Assembly: GCA_963698775.1 (NCBI GenBank)
Contig: CAVOSE010000004.1
Span: 62,001-126,000, forward strand
Direction of reading: 5' to 3'
From: Thiohalocapsa sp963698775
Lineage (GTDB): Bacteria > Pseudomonadota > Gammaproteobacteria > Chromatiales > Chromatiaceae
Length of the DNA stretch: 64,000 nucleotides
Each line of letters begins with the position of its first letter. Within the stretch, counting starts at the first letter, position 1. The notes under the pieces are model-generated. The model was not told where the DNA came from and searched no databases. It worked only from the letters and a program-made list of their open reading frames with translations. The position numbers and the translations under genes were made by a program. Below, one piece after another: positions 15,566 through 23,640 of this stretch.

Positions 15566-17638
15566 ATGCGCCCGTTCTCGCATCACGATACGCCAAGCGC
15601 GGCAGAACCATCCTCCGCGCCATCGGCGTCCATGCCGCCCTGGCTGCTCGCCGGCGCACTGCTGTTCTGGGGTTGGAACACCGGGATTTGGTGGTTGGCT
15701 GCACCATTGGCGATCCTCGCCGAACTGCCCCGCATCAAGCACTGGCAGTGGGAGCTGGAACTCAAGGAGCGCCAGCGCGTCGCGGACCTCTGCAGCGTGC
15801 TCATCGTCCTGACCGGCGCCTATCTGTATCTGAACCAGCCGCGGCTGGGCGTCGCACTAATCCTACTGATCCAATGGTTGCCCGCGCTGGTGTTCCCGCT
15901 GCTGGCGGTCCAGCTCTATGGCCGCCACGGTGGACTGGAGCTGTCGGTCCTCTTCCTCAGCCTGCGCGGTGACAAACCCCATGGCCACGACACCCTGGAT
16001 CTTCGCTGGGCCTATCTGTTGCTGTGCGTGATCGCGGCGTCGATGATCCCACCCGAGACGGTCTGGTACTACCCGTCCCTGGTGCTGCTCGCACTCTGGG
16101 CGCTATTCTCATCGCCACTGCCTGGACAGGCCGCAGGGGCCGGCCCAACCAGAGCAACAGCCGGTCGGCGTCACTGGCTCCAGCGCCTTGGAGCGCTGGC
16201 ATTGGCCGCGCTCATCGGGATCGGTCTGAGCACCGCACTCCGCTGGGGCCATGATGAAGTCGAACGACTGGTGATGGGCTGGATCGATGACCGGCTCGGC
16301 ACTAACCTCGATCCCTACCGCGCCAGCACGGCCATCGGCGAGGTGGGCACGCTCAAGGGCTCCGATCGCATCCGCCTGCGCATCTATCCACAGGGAACCT
16401 TTGACGGTGAGCTGCTGCGCACCGCCAGCTACGACCGCTACATAGACGGCACCTGGTTCACCAGTGGCTCGCCGTTCGAGGCGCTACCGACACGGGATGG
16501 ACGAGGCATCATTCAAGCATCGAATACGCCCACCCGTGAGCTGCGCATCCTGATGCAGCTGCAACGTCCGGAGGGGCTGCTGCCATTGCCGTCGGACGCT
16601 GTCGCCGTTGCTGGCCTCGACTTAACCCAACTACACCGAAACGGCTTCGGCACCGTTCGGTTCAGGGCCGCCGGCGGTGAGTCCCTGTTCGGCTATCGCG
16701 TGCAGCAACCCATTGCAGCGGACCCCGTCACTCAGTCGGAACCTGAGCCCAGCTTGGCACCGCCGGACGCGGTGGATCTGCGCGTCGTCGGACCGGTGGC
16801 CGAAATGCTGACCCAGGTCGCCGCCGAGCTGAAACTGACGCAGGTCTCGCCGGCGGAGGCAGTGCGGCGTCTACAACGCCACTTCAACACCCATTTTCGG
16901 TACACGCTCAATCTTCCACGGATACCACCCGACCAACGCCCACTGAGCCATTTTCTGCTGCAGGGGCGCGCCGGACATTGCGAGTACTTCGCCACCGCCG
17001 CGGCCATGCTGCTGCGCAAGGCGGGCATCCCGGCACGCTATGCCCGCGGCTGGTCGGTACAGGAGTACAGCCCGCTGGAGGATGCCTGGATTAGCCGCGA
17101 CAGCCATGCCCACGCCTGGGTGCTCGTTTGGATCGACGGCGCCTGGCGCAACTTCGACCCAACCCCGCCGGATTGGGGCGCGCTCGAGGCCGCAGATCGC
17201 CCTTGGACCATTGTCATCGGCGACTGGGTCTCCTGGCTGCGGCTCAGTTTGTCCGGCGCGGGCGACGAAGATCACGCCAGTCGCAATTGGTTGCTGCTGC
17301 CCCTGACGGTGCTGATCCTGATCCTCGCCTGGCGCATCGCCCGCCGAGCCCGCCGCGGCGCTCGACATCAACAGCTCGCAACCCGTACGGACAACAGCGA
17401 TTCCGGCGTCTTCACGGCCATCGAACTGGCCGCCGGTCGGCAAGGTCTCCCGCGCCGATCCGGCGAAACCTTATGGGATTGGGCGCAACGCATCGCGCCA
17501 CGGTTCAGCACCGGCCGCGAACTGCGTGAGGCAGTTTGTTTGCACTACCGCAACCGCTTCGACCCCAACGGACTCGATGCCGGTTCCCGAACACGCCTAG
17601 CGGCATTGCTCGCGGTCTGTTTGAAAGGAAGACGCTGA
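15566..17638 (+). CDS. Membrane-anchored transglutaminase-like protein (TgpA family)
   Basis: A 690-residue inner-membrane protein. Several transmembrane helices fill about residues 25-200 (LLAGALLFWGW, LGVALILLIQWLPALVFPLLAV, AYLLLCVIAASM). A large periplasmic transglutaminase-like domain follows, and another membrane helix sits near residue 580 (LLLPLTVLILILAW) with a cytoplasmic tail. The catalytic triad is visible: Cys472 in GHCEYFAT, His516 in HAHAWVLVW, Asp531 in NFDPTPP. Pseudomonas TgpA has this arrangement and is essential there; the substrate is not established. It is normally in an operon with a MoxR ATPase and a DUF58 gene, neither of which is present here. The start has only a weak ribosome-binding site. 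Confidence 0.87.
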   Translation: MRPFSHHDTPSAAEPSSAPSASMPPWLLAGALLFWGWNTGIWWLAAPLAILAELPRIKHWQWELELKERQRVADLCSVLIVLTGAYLYLNQPRLGVALILLIQWLPALVFPLLAVQLYGRHGGLELSVLFLSLRGDKPHGHDTLDLRWAYLLLCVIAASMIPPETVWYYPSLVLLALWALFSSPLPGQAAGAGPTRATAGRRHWLQRLGALALAALIGIGLSTALRWGHDEVERLVMGWIDDRLGTNLDPYRASTAIGEVGTLKGSDRIRLRIYPQGTFDGELLRTASYDRYIDGTWFTSGSPFEALPTRDGRGIIQASNTPTRELRILMQLQRPEGLLPLPSDAVAVAGLDLTQLHRNGFGTVRFRAAGGESLFGYRVQQPIAADPVTQSEPEPSLAPPDAVDLRVVGPVAEMLTQVAAELKLTQVSPAEAVRRLQRHFNTHFRYTLNLPRIPPDQRPLSHFLLQGRAGHCEYFATAAAMLLRKAGIPARYARGWSVQEYSPLEDAWISRDSHAHAWVLVWIDGAWRNFDPTPPDWGALEAADRPWTIVIGDWVSWLRLSLSGAGDEDHASRNWLLLPLTVLILILAWRIARRARRGARHQQLATRTDNSDSGVFTAIELAAGRQGLPRRSGETLWDWAQRIAPRFSTGRELREAVCLHYRNRFDPNGLDAGSRTRLAALLAVCLKGRR

Positions 17639-17692
17639 AGGACCGACGCAACCTAACCAATCCACACCGAGAAGCTTGAACGGGAGGAACTG

Positions 17693-18466
17693 ATGAAGAC
17701 CTTCGAAGGCAAAGTGGCGATTGTGACCGGCGGGAGCAGTGGCATCGGCGCTGCCTGCGCGATTCAGTTGGCGCGGGAAGGGGCCAAGGTCGTGATTGCC
17801 GCCCGCGACGAAGATCAAAGCGCGTCCGTGCTGCACGAAATCGAGGCGGCCGGAAGTGATGGCTTTTTTGTCAAGACGGACGTTTCGGAAAATGACCAGG
17901 TCGAGGCTATGGTGATGGCCACGATGGACCGCTTCGGCCGACTCGATTGCGCGGTCAACAGCGCGGGTATCCTCGGCCCGGTGAAGACACCCATAGCGGA
18001 AATCGAGCAAGCGGGGTGGGAGCAGGTCATTGGCGTGAATCTCACCGGCGTTTGGCTCAGCATGAAGCACGAGATCCCGCCTATGTTGGCGCAGGGCCGC
18101 GGTGCCATCGTGAATATTTCATCCATCTACGGGCTGAAGCCCAGCGATGCAGGACATGCGGGCTATTGCGCCAGCAAGTTCGGCGTGATCGGGTTATCCA
18201 AGACCGCCGCAATCGACTACGGCCAGTTGGGCCTGCGAATCAATGTCGTCGCGCCCGGCTTTACGGTGTCGGGGATCGTCGATCCCACTGCCGACGGTGC
18301 GACCGAGAAGTACCGAATGCTTGCCGCGAAGTACTCGGCAATGAATCGCCTCGGGCAAGCATCAGAGACAGCAGCCGCGGTCACTTGGCTCTGCTCCGAC
18401 GCCGCGAGTTTCGTCAACGGCGCGGTGCTCACCGTCGATGGCGGAGACACCACACGCCTCTATTGA
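17693..18466 (+). CDS. SDR family oxidoreductase
   Basis: A classical short-chain dehydrogenase of 257 residues. The cofactor motif is VTGGSSGIGAA (TGxxxGxG, residues about 11-21), the NAG motif is NSAGILG, and the catalytic residues are Ser in NISSIYG, Tyr and Lys in YCASKFG (YxxxK). The end VNGAVLTVDGGDT is typical of the family. Arg/Asp residues after the second strand (AARDED) favour NADP(H) weakly. The substrate is unknown. GGGAGGAAC lies before the ATG. The gene marks the left edge of an accessory region. Confidence 0.88.
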   Translation: MKTFEGKVAIVTGGSSGIGAACAIQLAREGAKVVIAARDEDQSASVLHEIEAAGSDGFFVKTDVSENDQVEAMVMATMDRFGRLDCAVNSAGILGPVKTPIAEIEQAGWEQVIGVNLTGVWLSMKHEIPPMLAQGRGAIVNISSIYGLKPSDAGHAGYCASKFGVIGLSKTAAIDYGQLGLRINVVAPGFTVSGIVDPTADGATEKYRMLAAKYSAMNRLGQASETAAAVTWLCSDAASFVNGAVLTVDGGDTTRLY

Positions 18467-18541
18467 TTCCAATGTGTCGCCGATCCGGCCGAGCCTCCCA
18501 TTGGGCCAGGGATCAGCCTAAGCCCGGCAGTTGCTCTAGCC

Positions 18542-18599
18542 GTGGGGCGAATTTATTCGCCCAGTCAATGCCTCCCGTGCGACTGAAGTCGCACCTACC
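18542..18599. repeat. Composite extragenic palindromic repeat, family A
   Basis: Two palindromes in one unit: GGGGCGAATTTATTCGCCC (18544-18562) and GTGCGACTGAAGTCGCACC (18577-18595, followed by TAC), joined by AGTCAATGCCTCCC. In the reverse complement the order is GTAGGTGCGACTTCAGTCGC..., linker, GGGCGAATAAATTCGCC. The copy at 22967-23020 has the same order and linker. It lies between the convergent SDR and carbonic anhydrase genes. Confidence 0.8.
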
Positions 18600-18671
18600 C
18601 TTTGGCCGGGGGGGGGCGCAATCCATTGATCTACTTGAGTGATCGATGCGAACGACCGGATTCCGAATCAG

Positions 18672-19325
18672 TCATCTGGGCGCCGAGACTACCCAGCCAA
18701 CGTCGTCGCAGCGGGCCGCGGCCAACGCCTGCAGCGAGTCGATCTCGGGCACCTGCTGGTGCAGGATGCCATCGCCGAGGCTATAGGTCCAACCATGCAC
18801 AACAAGTCTGCGACCCTGTTTCCAGGCATTTTTAACGACGGTGGTGTTGCAGACGTTGGTCACTTGTTCGGTGACGTTGAGTTCGCAGAGGCGATCCAAG
18901 CGCTCCGCAGTACTCAGGTTGGCGAGGGCATCGGCATGGAAGCGCCCGACATCGCGGATGTGTCGCAGCCAGTTGTCGATGAGACCATGATCATGCGACT
19001 CCAGCGCCGCCTTGACCCCGCCGCAGCCGTAATGGCCGCACACGATGATGTGTTCGACCCGCAGCACCTCGACCGCGTATTGGATCACTGACAGGCAGTT
19101 GAGATCCGTATGCACGACCACGTTGGCAATATTGCGGTGCACGAAGACCTCCCCAGGCGGCAGGCCGACGATCTCGTTTGCGGGCACCCGGCTGTCAGCG
19201 CAACCGATCCATAGGTAACGCGGTGACTGCTGCTGAGCCAGACGCGAGAAAAAACTCGAATCCTCGCGCTTGATCGCCGCGGCCCAGGCGCGGTTGTTGT
19301 CGAAAAGGTGAGGCAGGGTCTTCAT
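18672..19325 (-). CDS. Beta-class carbonic anhydrase
   Basis: A 217-residue zinc enzyme that interconverts CO2 and bicarbonate in the cytoplasm. The zinc ligands are visible: Cys and Asp in WIGCADSRVP, and His/Cys in CGHYGCGGV (HxxC). The HRNIANVV block completes the beta-class active site. The C-terminal GWTYSLGDGIL motif is typical of Can-type enzymes. It starts at an ATG (19325) and stands alone, oriented against the SDR. In an autotroph it could support carbon fixation, but no carboxysome or Rubisco genes are near. Confidence 0.93.
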   Translation of the reverse strand: MKTLPHLFDNNRAWAAAIKREDSSFFSRLAQQQSPRYLWIGCADSRVPANEIVGLPPGEVFVHRNIANVVVHTDLNCLSVIQYAVEVLRVEHIIVCGHYGCGGVKAALESHDHGLIDNWLRHIRDVGRFHADALANLSTAERLDRLCELNVTEQVTNVCNTTVVKNAWKQGRRLVVHGWTYSLGDGILHQQVPEIDSLQALAAARCDDVGWVVSAPR

Positions 19326-19360
19326 GCGTATGGATTGCCAGGTCGATTGGTACTGGCCAC

Positions 19361-19678
19361 CTATCCTATTCGATATCGACAGCGGTCATGTCGCGAAACC
19401 GGCCAATCTGGCACGGCGCCGAACACAAGCCTCGTCCCGACCTGCGCTCCGCTCGCAACCCGTCGTTCAGCATCCGCCGGCCAGGGTCGGCGCTTGGCGC
19501 GCCGACGTGGGCGCTGACGTCGCGGCGGGAGCGGCTGACCGACCCGCTGCCAGGCGCGACGACGCCGACCGGCGAACAGGACTTGCGCCGCTTCCAGCAC
19601 CCACGTGACCAGACCGAGCACGATGCAGAGTGCTGACGTAAACAGGAGCAATACGAACAAATTGACGATGGGTTCCAT
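19361..19678 (-). CDS. Small membrane protein, hypothetical
   Basis: The reverse frame gives 105 residues beginning MEPIVNLFVLLLFTSALCIV, a convincing N-terminal transmembrane helix (about residues 5-32), then a very basic stretch (RRRRAWQRVGQPLPPRRQRPRRR). The C-terminal third looks like read-through into non-coding DNA, so the true gene may be shorter or disrupted. No family is recognised. It lies just left of an IS91 remnant. Confidence 0.4.
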   Translation of the reverse strand: MEPIVNLFVLLLFTSALCIVLGLVTWVLEAAQVLFAGRRRRAWQRVGQPLPPRRQRPRRRAKRRPWPADAERRVASGAQVGTRLVFGAVPDWPVSRHDRCRYRIG

Positions 19679-19828
19679 AGCTGTCTCCGGCGCTGTTGCT
19701 GATGACGCCGTCAGAATGCTCCCATCGGTGACTCAGAAGCTGAGCCCGCCACCGACATGGGACGGTTCGGCCCAGAGGTCGGGTCGACCGCTCGCGACCC
19801 GGAACTGCCATTGGCTCTCTGAACGGCA

Positions 19829-20054
19829 ATGGCAGGAATGTGGCCAGCAGCGGACACCGAGCCGAGCGTGGCGTTCGTCACCGATGCCGCTCCCGTCGAG
19901 CGGATTCTTACCTATATCGGTGAGCCCCCCACGTCCGTCTCCGATTGCCTCGCCCGCAAACCGCAGGCCTGCCGATGTTCCCGAGCCGATACCGGACTAG
20001 AACCTCCTGGGGCAGCCAGAGCCCAACTTCGAGTGCGATCAGCGCTTTTCTTGA
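19829..20054 (+). mobile_element. IS91-family transposase, C-terminal remnant
   Basis: Forward reading gives VAFVTDAAPVERILTYIGEP, then after a frameshift RPSPIASPANRRPADVPEP, and after a stop NLLGQPEPNFECDQRFS ending in TGA at 20052-20054. This is the characteristic tail of IS91-type Y2 transposases (ItepaVIerILtHIGEP...apAR...WDLLGQPEPdFEfDQRIAW). The catalytic HUH and tyrosine regions are gone. A second tail on the other strand lies at 25524-25580 and faces this one, with the accessory module between them. Confidence 0.6.
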
Positions 20055-20356
20055 TAGCCGGCGTCCCCTGCGCGAGCCGGTGGTGTCGCCGTCGTCCTGC
20101 GTCTTCCCGCAGCGCCGCTGAATCCCGCCCCTTGGCACCACTCGGTGCCCGTTTGTACGGCCGGAGAATTTCCTAAGCCCTGTGGTAGGGTATTGACCGA
20201 TCTTACAACCCCCACCAGACTCGCGCTATCGTCGTCTCTGAATCCGCAAGGCCGCTTGGACTTCCGATCTGTCAGCGCCATTCGTGCGGGTTGCGTTGCG
20301 CGCCAAGCAGAAGACCTCAGTCTTTCCCATATCCACCCTCTCCAGCCGCATCCAAT
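20055..20356. other. Intergenic DNA between IS91 tail and FHA/phosphatase pseudogene
   Basis: About 300 bases with no convincing gene. It begins at the IS91 transposase stop and so should contain the former end of that element. GC content falls along it toward the AT-richer module that follows. Only short incoherent open frames are present. Confidence 0.4.
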
Positions 20357-21476
20357 ATGAAAACCAGCGCTAAAGCTGAAAAAGCGTTCTTCCACCGACT
20401 TAAATCGGCATTCGTAAACCCGGCACACTGCCCTGAAAAATCACTCGCGCAATCATTTCAACTCAAAAATGAATGCGCCAGAATCCCGATTGAAAACTGC
20501 TCCAATGGAGTTTCCTTGGTGGCCTTCGGCGAAAAGACGCTCAGCCTTCTCCGAGAGCAGTTTGTCGGCGAGGCACGGGGCGGTGACGGGCCGGCATTTC
20601 TCTTGCTGGACCCGAAGCACTTTAAGACCCGAATCAATGGTTTTATACGAATCTCCGCGGGCGATCATCTGATCGTCGGCGCGGAGGATGAACAACAGCG
20701 AACCATGCTCGACCTTCCGGCATCGGCGCCCTCGCGCCTATTCCCAATTGCACACGAAGGCGATGCCCTCGTACATGGTGATTCTCGGCGATGCCGTCCA
20801 CTCGGAAATAGATGGATGCATGGAAGAGATGGAAACTTCTCTTTTGATGATGAATCTGCTCCTGCGCCTCAAACTCTGGTTTCCGCAGCGGATATTTTAT
20901 GTCCGCGGAAACCATGACAGTTTTTCGGAAGAGATCGGCAAGAGCGGGGTTCCCCAGGGACTCCTATGGGCCCAAGCGTTACGCGATGCCCGTGGCGATG
21001 CCTATAAAGAGGCGATGGATAGATTTTACGAACTGCTGCCCTTTGTCGTCCTGTCCAATACCTACGCGGCATGCCATGCCGCACCACCAACGGGGAAGAT
21101 GGACATGGATATGCTGATCAACATTTGTAAGTACCCCCGTCTCATCGAAGAGATCACCAGCAACAGATTGAGTCGACCCCACCGGCCGGCGGGTTATACC
21201 AAGGGGGATGTAAAGCGCTTCCGGAATTCCCTCAAGCTTGGTGGAAAAGCGGAGTTGCTCGTCGGCCATACTCCCCTGACGAGGCACGACACACTGTGGT
21301 CCAATGTGGGGGACAGCAAGCACCATGACGTGGTGTTCAGCGGAAATGTTCCTTGGATCGGCGTCTATACCAGCACGAAGGGCGAGATGATCCCGCTCCG
21401 CTACCGCGCTGAGTCTCTACTACGAGTCATCAATGGAATGACCGATGTCGAATTTTATGACGAACTAGAGCAATAG
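20357..21476 (+). pseudogene. FHA-domain / PPP-type phosphatase gene, frameshifted
   Basis: Two forward frames join near 20775-20790. The first (from ATG 20357) encodes about 140 residues ending in a partial FHA-like fold: GFIRISAGDHLIVGAEDE, then LDLPASAPSRLFPIAHEGDALV, the Ser/Arg phosphopeptide loop region. The second encodes a calcineurin-like phosphatase with VILGDAVHSE (second metal motif), FYVRGNHDSF (GNHD), YAACHAAPP and LLVGHTPLTRHD (GHT). The first metal motif (GDxHG) and the end of the FHA domain are missing, so DNA has been lost as well as the frame. It is followed 4 bases later by a GHKL ATPase gene. Codon use is AT-richer than the neighbours, suggesting transfer. Confidence 0.6.
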
Positions 21477-21480
21477 CGCT

Positions 21481-22269
21481 ATGATGAAAAATATCGTCGG
21501 AGAGAGTTCGACAACGGGAAAATCACTCAAGGAAGGACCCGTAATTCTCCAAATGGAAGATTTCTTCATCGAGGAGCCGAGAGAAAAGAAAGATCTCACG
21601 TTAGCCGAACTCAATCATTTATTTAAGATATTCCTGAAAAGCAAGGGCACAAAAAAGAAGAACATAACTATCATAAACCAGTTTTCTTTGCTATTTAACG
21701 ACCCTGCATTTTCTGAATGGCATAATTTGACCAAAGTTGAGCAGAGTGAATCGCTTTCTGATCAGGTGGTGTTCCCACAAGCCTACGATGAACTAATCAC
21801 CGAGCTTGGTGCAACGGCAGGTGACAGCCAAACAATAAGCGGCGTTGTCAAAGATGCATTACAGAACGCGATTGACAGCTTTTCTCATGCCGCATTTTTG
21901 CAGCGAAAATTCGAAACCAGGTTTCCCGGAGTAAAGGTCATCTTATTCACGGACCAGATGGACGACAAAATGATCCTTGCGGTGGTCGACAATGGGTACG
22001 GGGCAAAGATCACTAAACCCAAGAAATCGTATTTGGGAGAAGAGTATGGCGATGATTTTTCCTCGCGACTCGTCGATTGGATAATCAGGCGCTTCGTAGA
22101 AAAGGATGCAAGCGATATCAGACGAGATATCGCCTATACCGGCGGCCAAGGAATGGCGATGAAGAAGCTCCGAATCGAGTTGCAGCTGGACGTGCATGTC
22201 CATTTCTTGGCGTCAGGCGCAGTATTCGAGTTGCGGTTGGCCGCGGGGCCACAAGATCTGGCCTCGTGA
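21481..22269 (+). CDS. GHKL (HATPase_c) ATP-binding protein
   Basis: A 262-residue protein whose C-terminal half has the Bergerat ATP-binding fold of GyrB/Hsp90/histidine kinases/MutL. The N box is VVKDALQNAIDSF, with the metal-binding Asn; the G1 box is VVDNGYGAKI; and the G2 box is YTGGQGMAMKKLRIEL. There is no His-dimerisation domain and no membrane segment, so it is not a standard sensor kinase; it is closer to anti-sigma-kinase or stand-alone signalling ATPases. The N-terminal 110 residues are Lys-rich and unassigned. It starts 4 bases after the FHA/phosphatase frame. The phosphatase, phosphopeptide reader and GHKL ATPase together suggest a phosphorylation-based switch, now broken by the upstream frameshift. 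Base composition is notably AT-rich. Confidence 0.65.
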   Translation: MMKNIVGESSTTGKSLKEGPVILQMEDFFIEEPREKKDLTLAELNHLFKIFLKSKGTKKKNITIINQFSLLFNDPAFSEWHNLTKVEQSESLSDQVVFPQAYDELITELGATAGDSQTISGVVKDALQNAIDSFSHAAFLQRKFETRFPGVKVILFTDQMDDKMILAVVDNGYGAKITKPKKSYLGEEYGDDFSSRLVDWIIRRFVEKDASDIRRDIAYTGGQGMAMKKLRIELQLDVHVHFLASGAVFELRLAAGPQDLAS

Positions 22270-22349
22270 CCCAGCACGGGTTGCTGACCTCCCGACGCCG
22301 ACCATCCTTGAGTCTGGCTTTCCTAACCCTTTCCACGGCTGACAGTTCC

Positions 22350-22886
22350 ATGAAGAAGATCGTTGCATTTTTGCTCGCGTCCCTGCTGGCCGCGACGGTA
22401 TGTGCGGGACAGCGGTTGGCGGATATTCATCCTGGGTTTCCTTGCGATCGGATCGCGCAGGTTGAAGAGCGGTTAGGATCCGTGGAGGTGGCCGTGCAAG
22501 GCCCGAAGGGTATCAGGCAGTACCGGGGGACTGAGGGAGGGGCCGAGGTCACTGTCGTTTATCACTGCGAGCAGGGTCGGTTGGTCGAGCAGGAAATCAT
22601 CTTCAAACGCCCTACCCGAAGCGAGATCTACGGAATCGCTAATGAGCAAAGCAAGGAACTGGTCAAACACTTGGGCGAGCCCCTTCATGATGGCCTGAAT
22701 CTGGGAGCCTGGAGCAAACTGATGTTCAGTTTTCTGGGAGCGGACCTGGATTACCTTACCTCGGTCGTCGTCTGGGGTAGGGCTAAAGACGACGTGATGC
22801 TGTTGATTCGGGAAATAGAGGGCCACCGCTGGGAAGTCGTCATTTCTCAGGGCAGTTCAAAAATGGAATACATACTCAATTCATAG
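22350..22886 (+). CDS. Exported hypothetical protein
   Basis: A 178-residue protein with a clean signal peptide (MKKIVAFLLASLLAATVCAG) and a mature part of mixed alpha/beta character: LADIHPGFPCDRIAQVEERLG, TVVYHCEQGRLVEQEIIF, and a hydrophobic C-terminal half ending in EYILNS. Two cysteines (GFPCDR, VYHCEQ) could form a disulfide in the periplasm. The pattern of a short repeat with a GxP..I..VE..LG segment recalls proteins that compare consecutive coefficients in envelope assembly, but I cannot assign a family. The in-frame ORF extends 90 codons upstream over the GHKL gene end; the signal peptide fixes the start. Confidence 0.65.
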   Translation: MKKIVAFLLASLLAATVCAGQRLADIHPGFPCDRIAQVEERLGSVEVAVQGPKGIRQYRGTEGGAEVTVVYHCEQGRLVEQEIIFKRPTRSEIYGIANEQSKELVKHLGEPLHDGLNLGAWSKLMFSFLGADLDYLTSVVVWGRAKDDVMLLIREIEGHRWEVVISQGSSKMEYILNS

Positions 22887-22966
22887 TCCGGGGTCGTAAG
22901 GCTCGCTTTAAACAAAATACGGCAGTTCACATCGATAGCCTTGCAGATCAATGGATTTCGCTCTCG

Positions 22967-23020
22967 GTAGGTGCGTCTTCAGTCGCACGGAAGGCGTTGA
23001 CTGGGAGAATAGTTTCGCCC
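22967..23020. repeat. Composite extragenic palindromic repeat, family A (diverged copy)
   Basis: GTAGGTGCGTCTTCAGTCGC (22967-22986) followed by the linker CGGAAGGCGTTGACT and a decayed second palindrome GGGAGAATAGTTTCGCCC. Order and linker match the copy at 18542-18599 read on the opposite strand. Confidence 0.7.
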
Positions 23021-23073
23021 GTTACGCGCGGAGCAACTGCCGGATTTAGGTTTAACGTCTTAGCGCGAGTGCG

Positions 23074-23397
23074 CTAGAGCCGCTTGCACGGCGTCTCGTC
23101 GAGCGCAGCGCGCAGAATCTCCTGCTCCAGCGCCGCGGACGGATGCCAGATTGCTCCTCGTTCGACGAGGCGGCTACCGGCGTCAACCACCACGGCCTTT
23201 TCCTCTTCCTCCAACCTAGGGATCAGTGGATCGATGGCCAGTTCCGCCAGCGCCGCATTCTGGCGTATGAACGTGGCGCGGTCCAGGTGTCCTTCGGCAT
23301 CGAACCCGAGCATCTCGTAGACGACGCGGACGACGGCACAGGGTGCCCGATTACGCACCTCCACGATCACCTCGGCCATCCGCATGCGTTGACCCAT
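23074..23397 (-). CDS. Hypothetical protein, possibly a gene fragment
   Basis: The reverse frame gives 107 residues with natural composition: VIVEVRNRAPCAVVRVVYEMLGF, then an acidic helical run (PLIPRLEEEEKAVVVDAG) and a helix LEQEILRAALDETP. No family was recognised. It sits between a decayed epimerase fragment and the family A repeat, so it may itself be the C-terminal relic of a longer gene. Confidence 0.35.
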   Translation of the reverse strand: MGQRMRMAEVIVEVRNRAPCAVVRVVYEMLGFDAEGHLDRATFIRQNAALAELAIDPLIPRLEEEEKAVVVDAGSRLVERGAIWHPSAALEQEILRAALDETPCKRL

Positions 23398-23399
23398 GA

Positions 23400-23640
23400 A
23401 CCGCTAGAGTCGGTGGCTCTCAGGGTCATCGACCATGCGGTGTCCTTCGCGTCGACCATGCTTCGGCGGACCAGGTCAGCGTCGCAGACGTCACCGACAT
23501 GCACGGTCCACGGCCGATCGATGCGGGGGCTCGCAACGTCGAGCCCGACGACGCCGATTCCCTACGACTGCAGCGCCAAGGCGATGCGAGTCTCCAAGAA
23601 CGCGGTTGATTCCTGGGATGAAGACAGTCATATCGAATCC
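23400..23640 (-). pseudogene. NAD-dependent epimerase/dehydratase N-terminal remnant
   Basis: Read on the reverse strand across frames: AFLETRIALALQS, a stop, then GIGVVGLDVASPR...VHVGDVCDADLVRRSM and VDAKDTAWSMTLRATDSSGS. This follows the start of extended SDRs (TGAtGFlGtRiAraL...VVGLDv...GDvcDaalVrrAm.gVDAvlHtAtLHapH). A frameshift, an in-frame stop and the missing C-terminal two thirds mark it as a relic. It ends next to the guanine deaminase stop. Confidence 0.45.
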
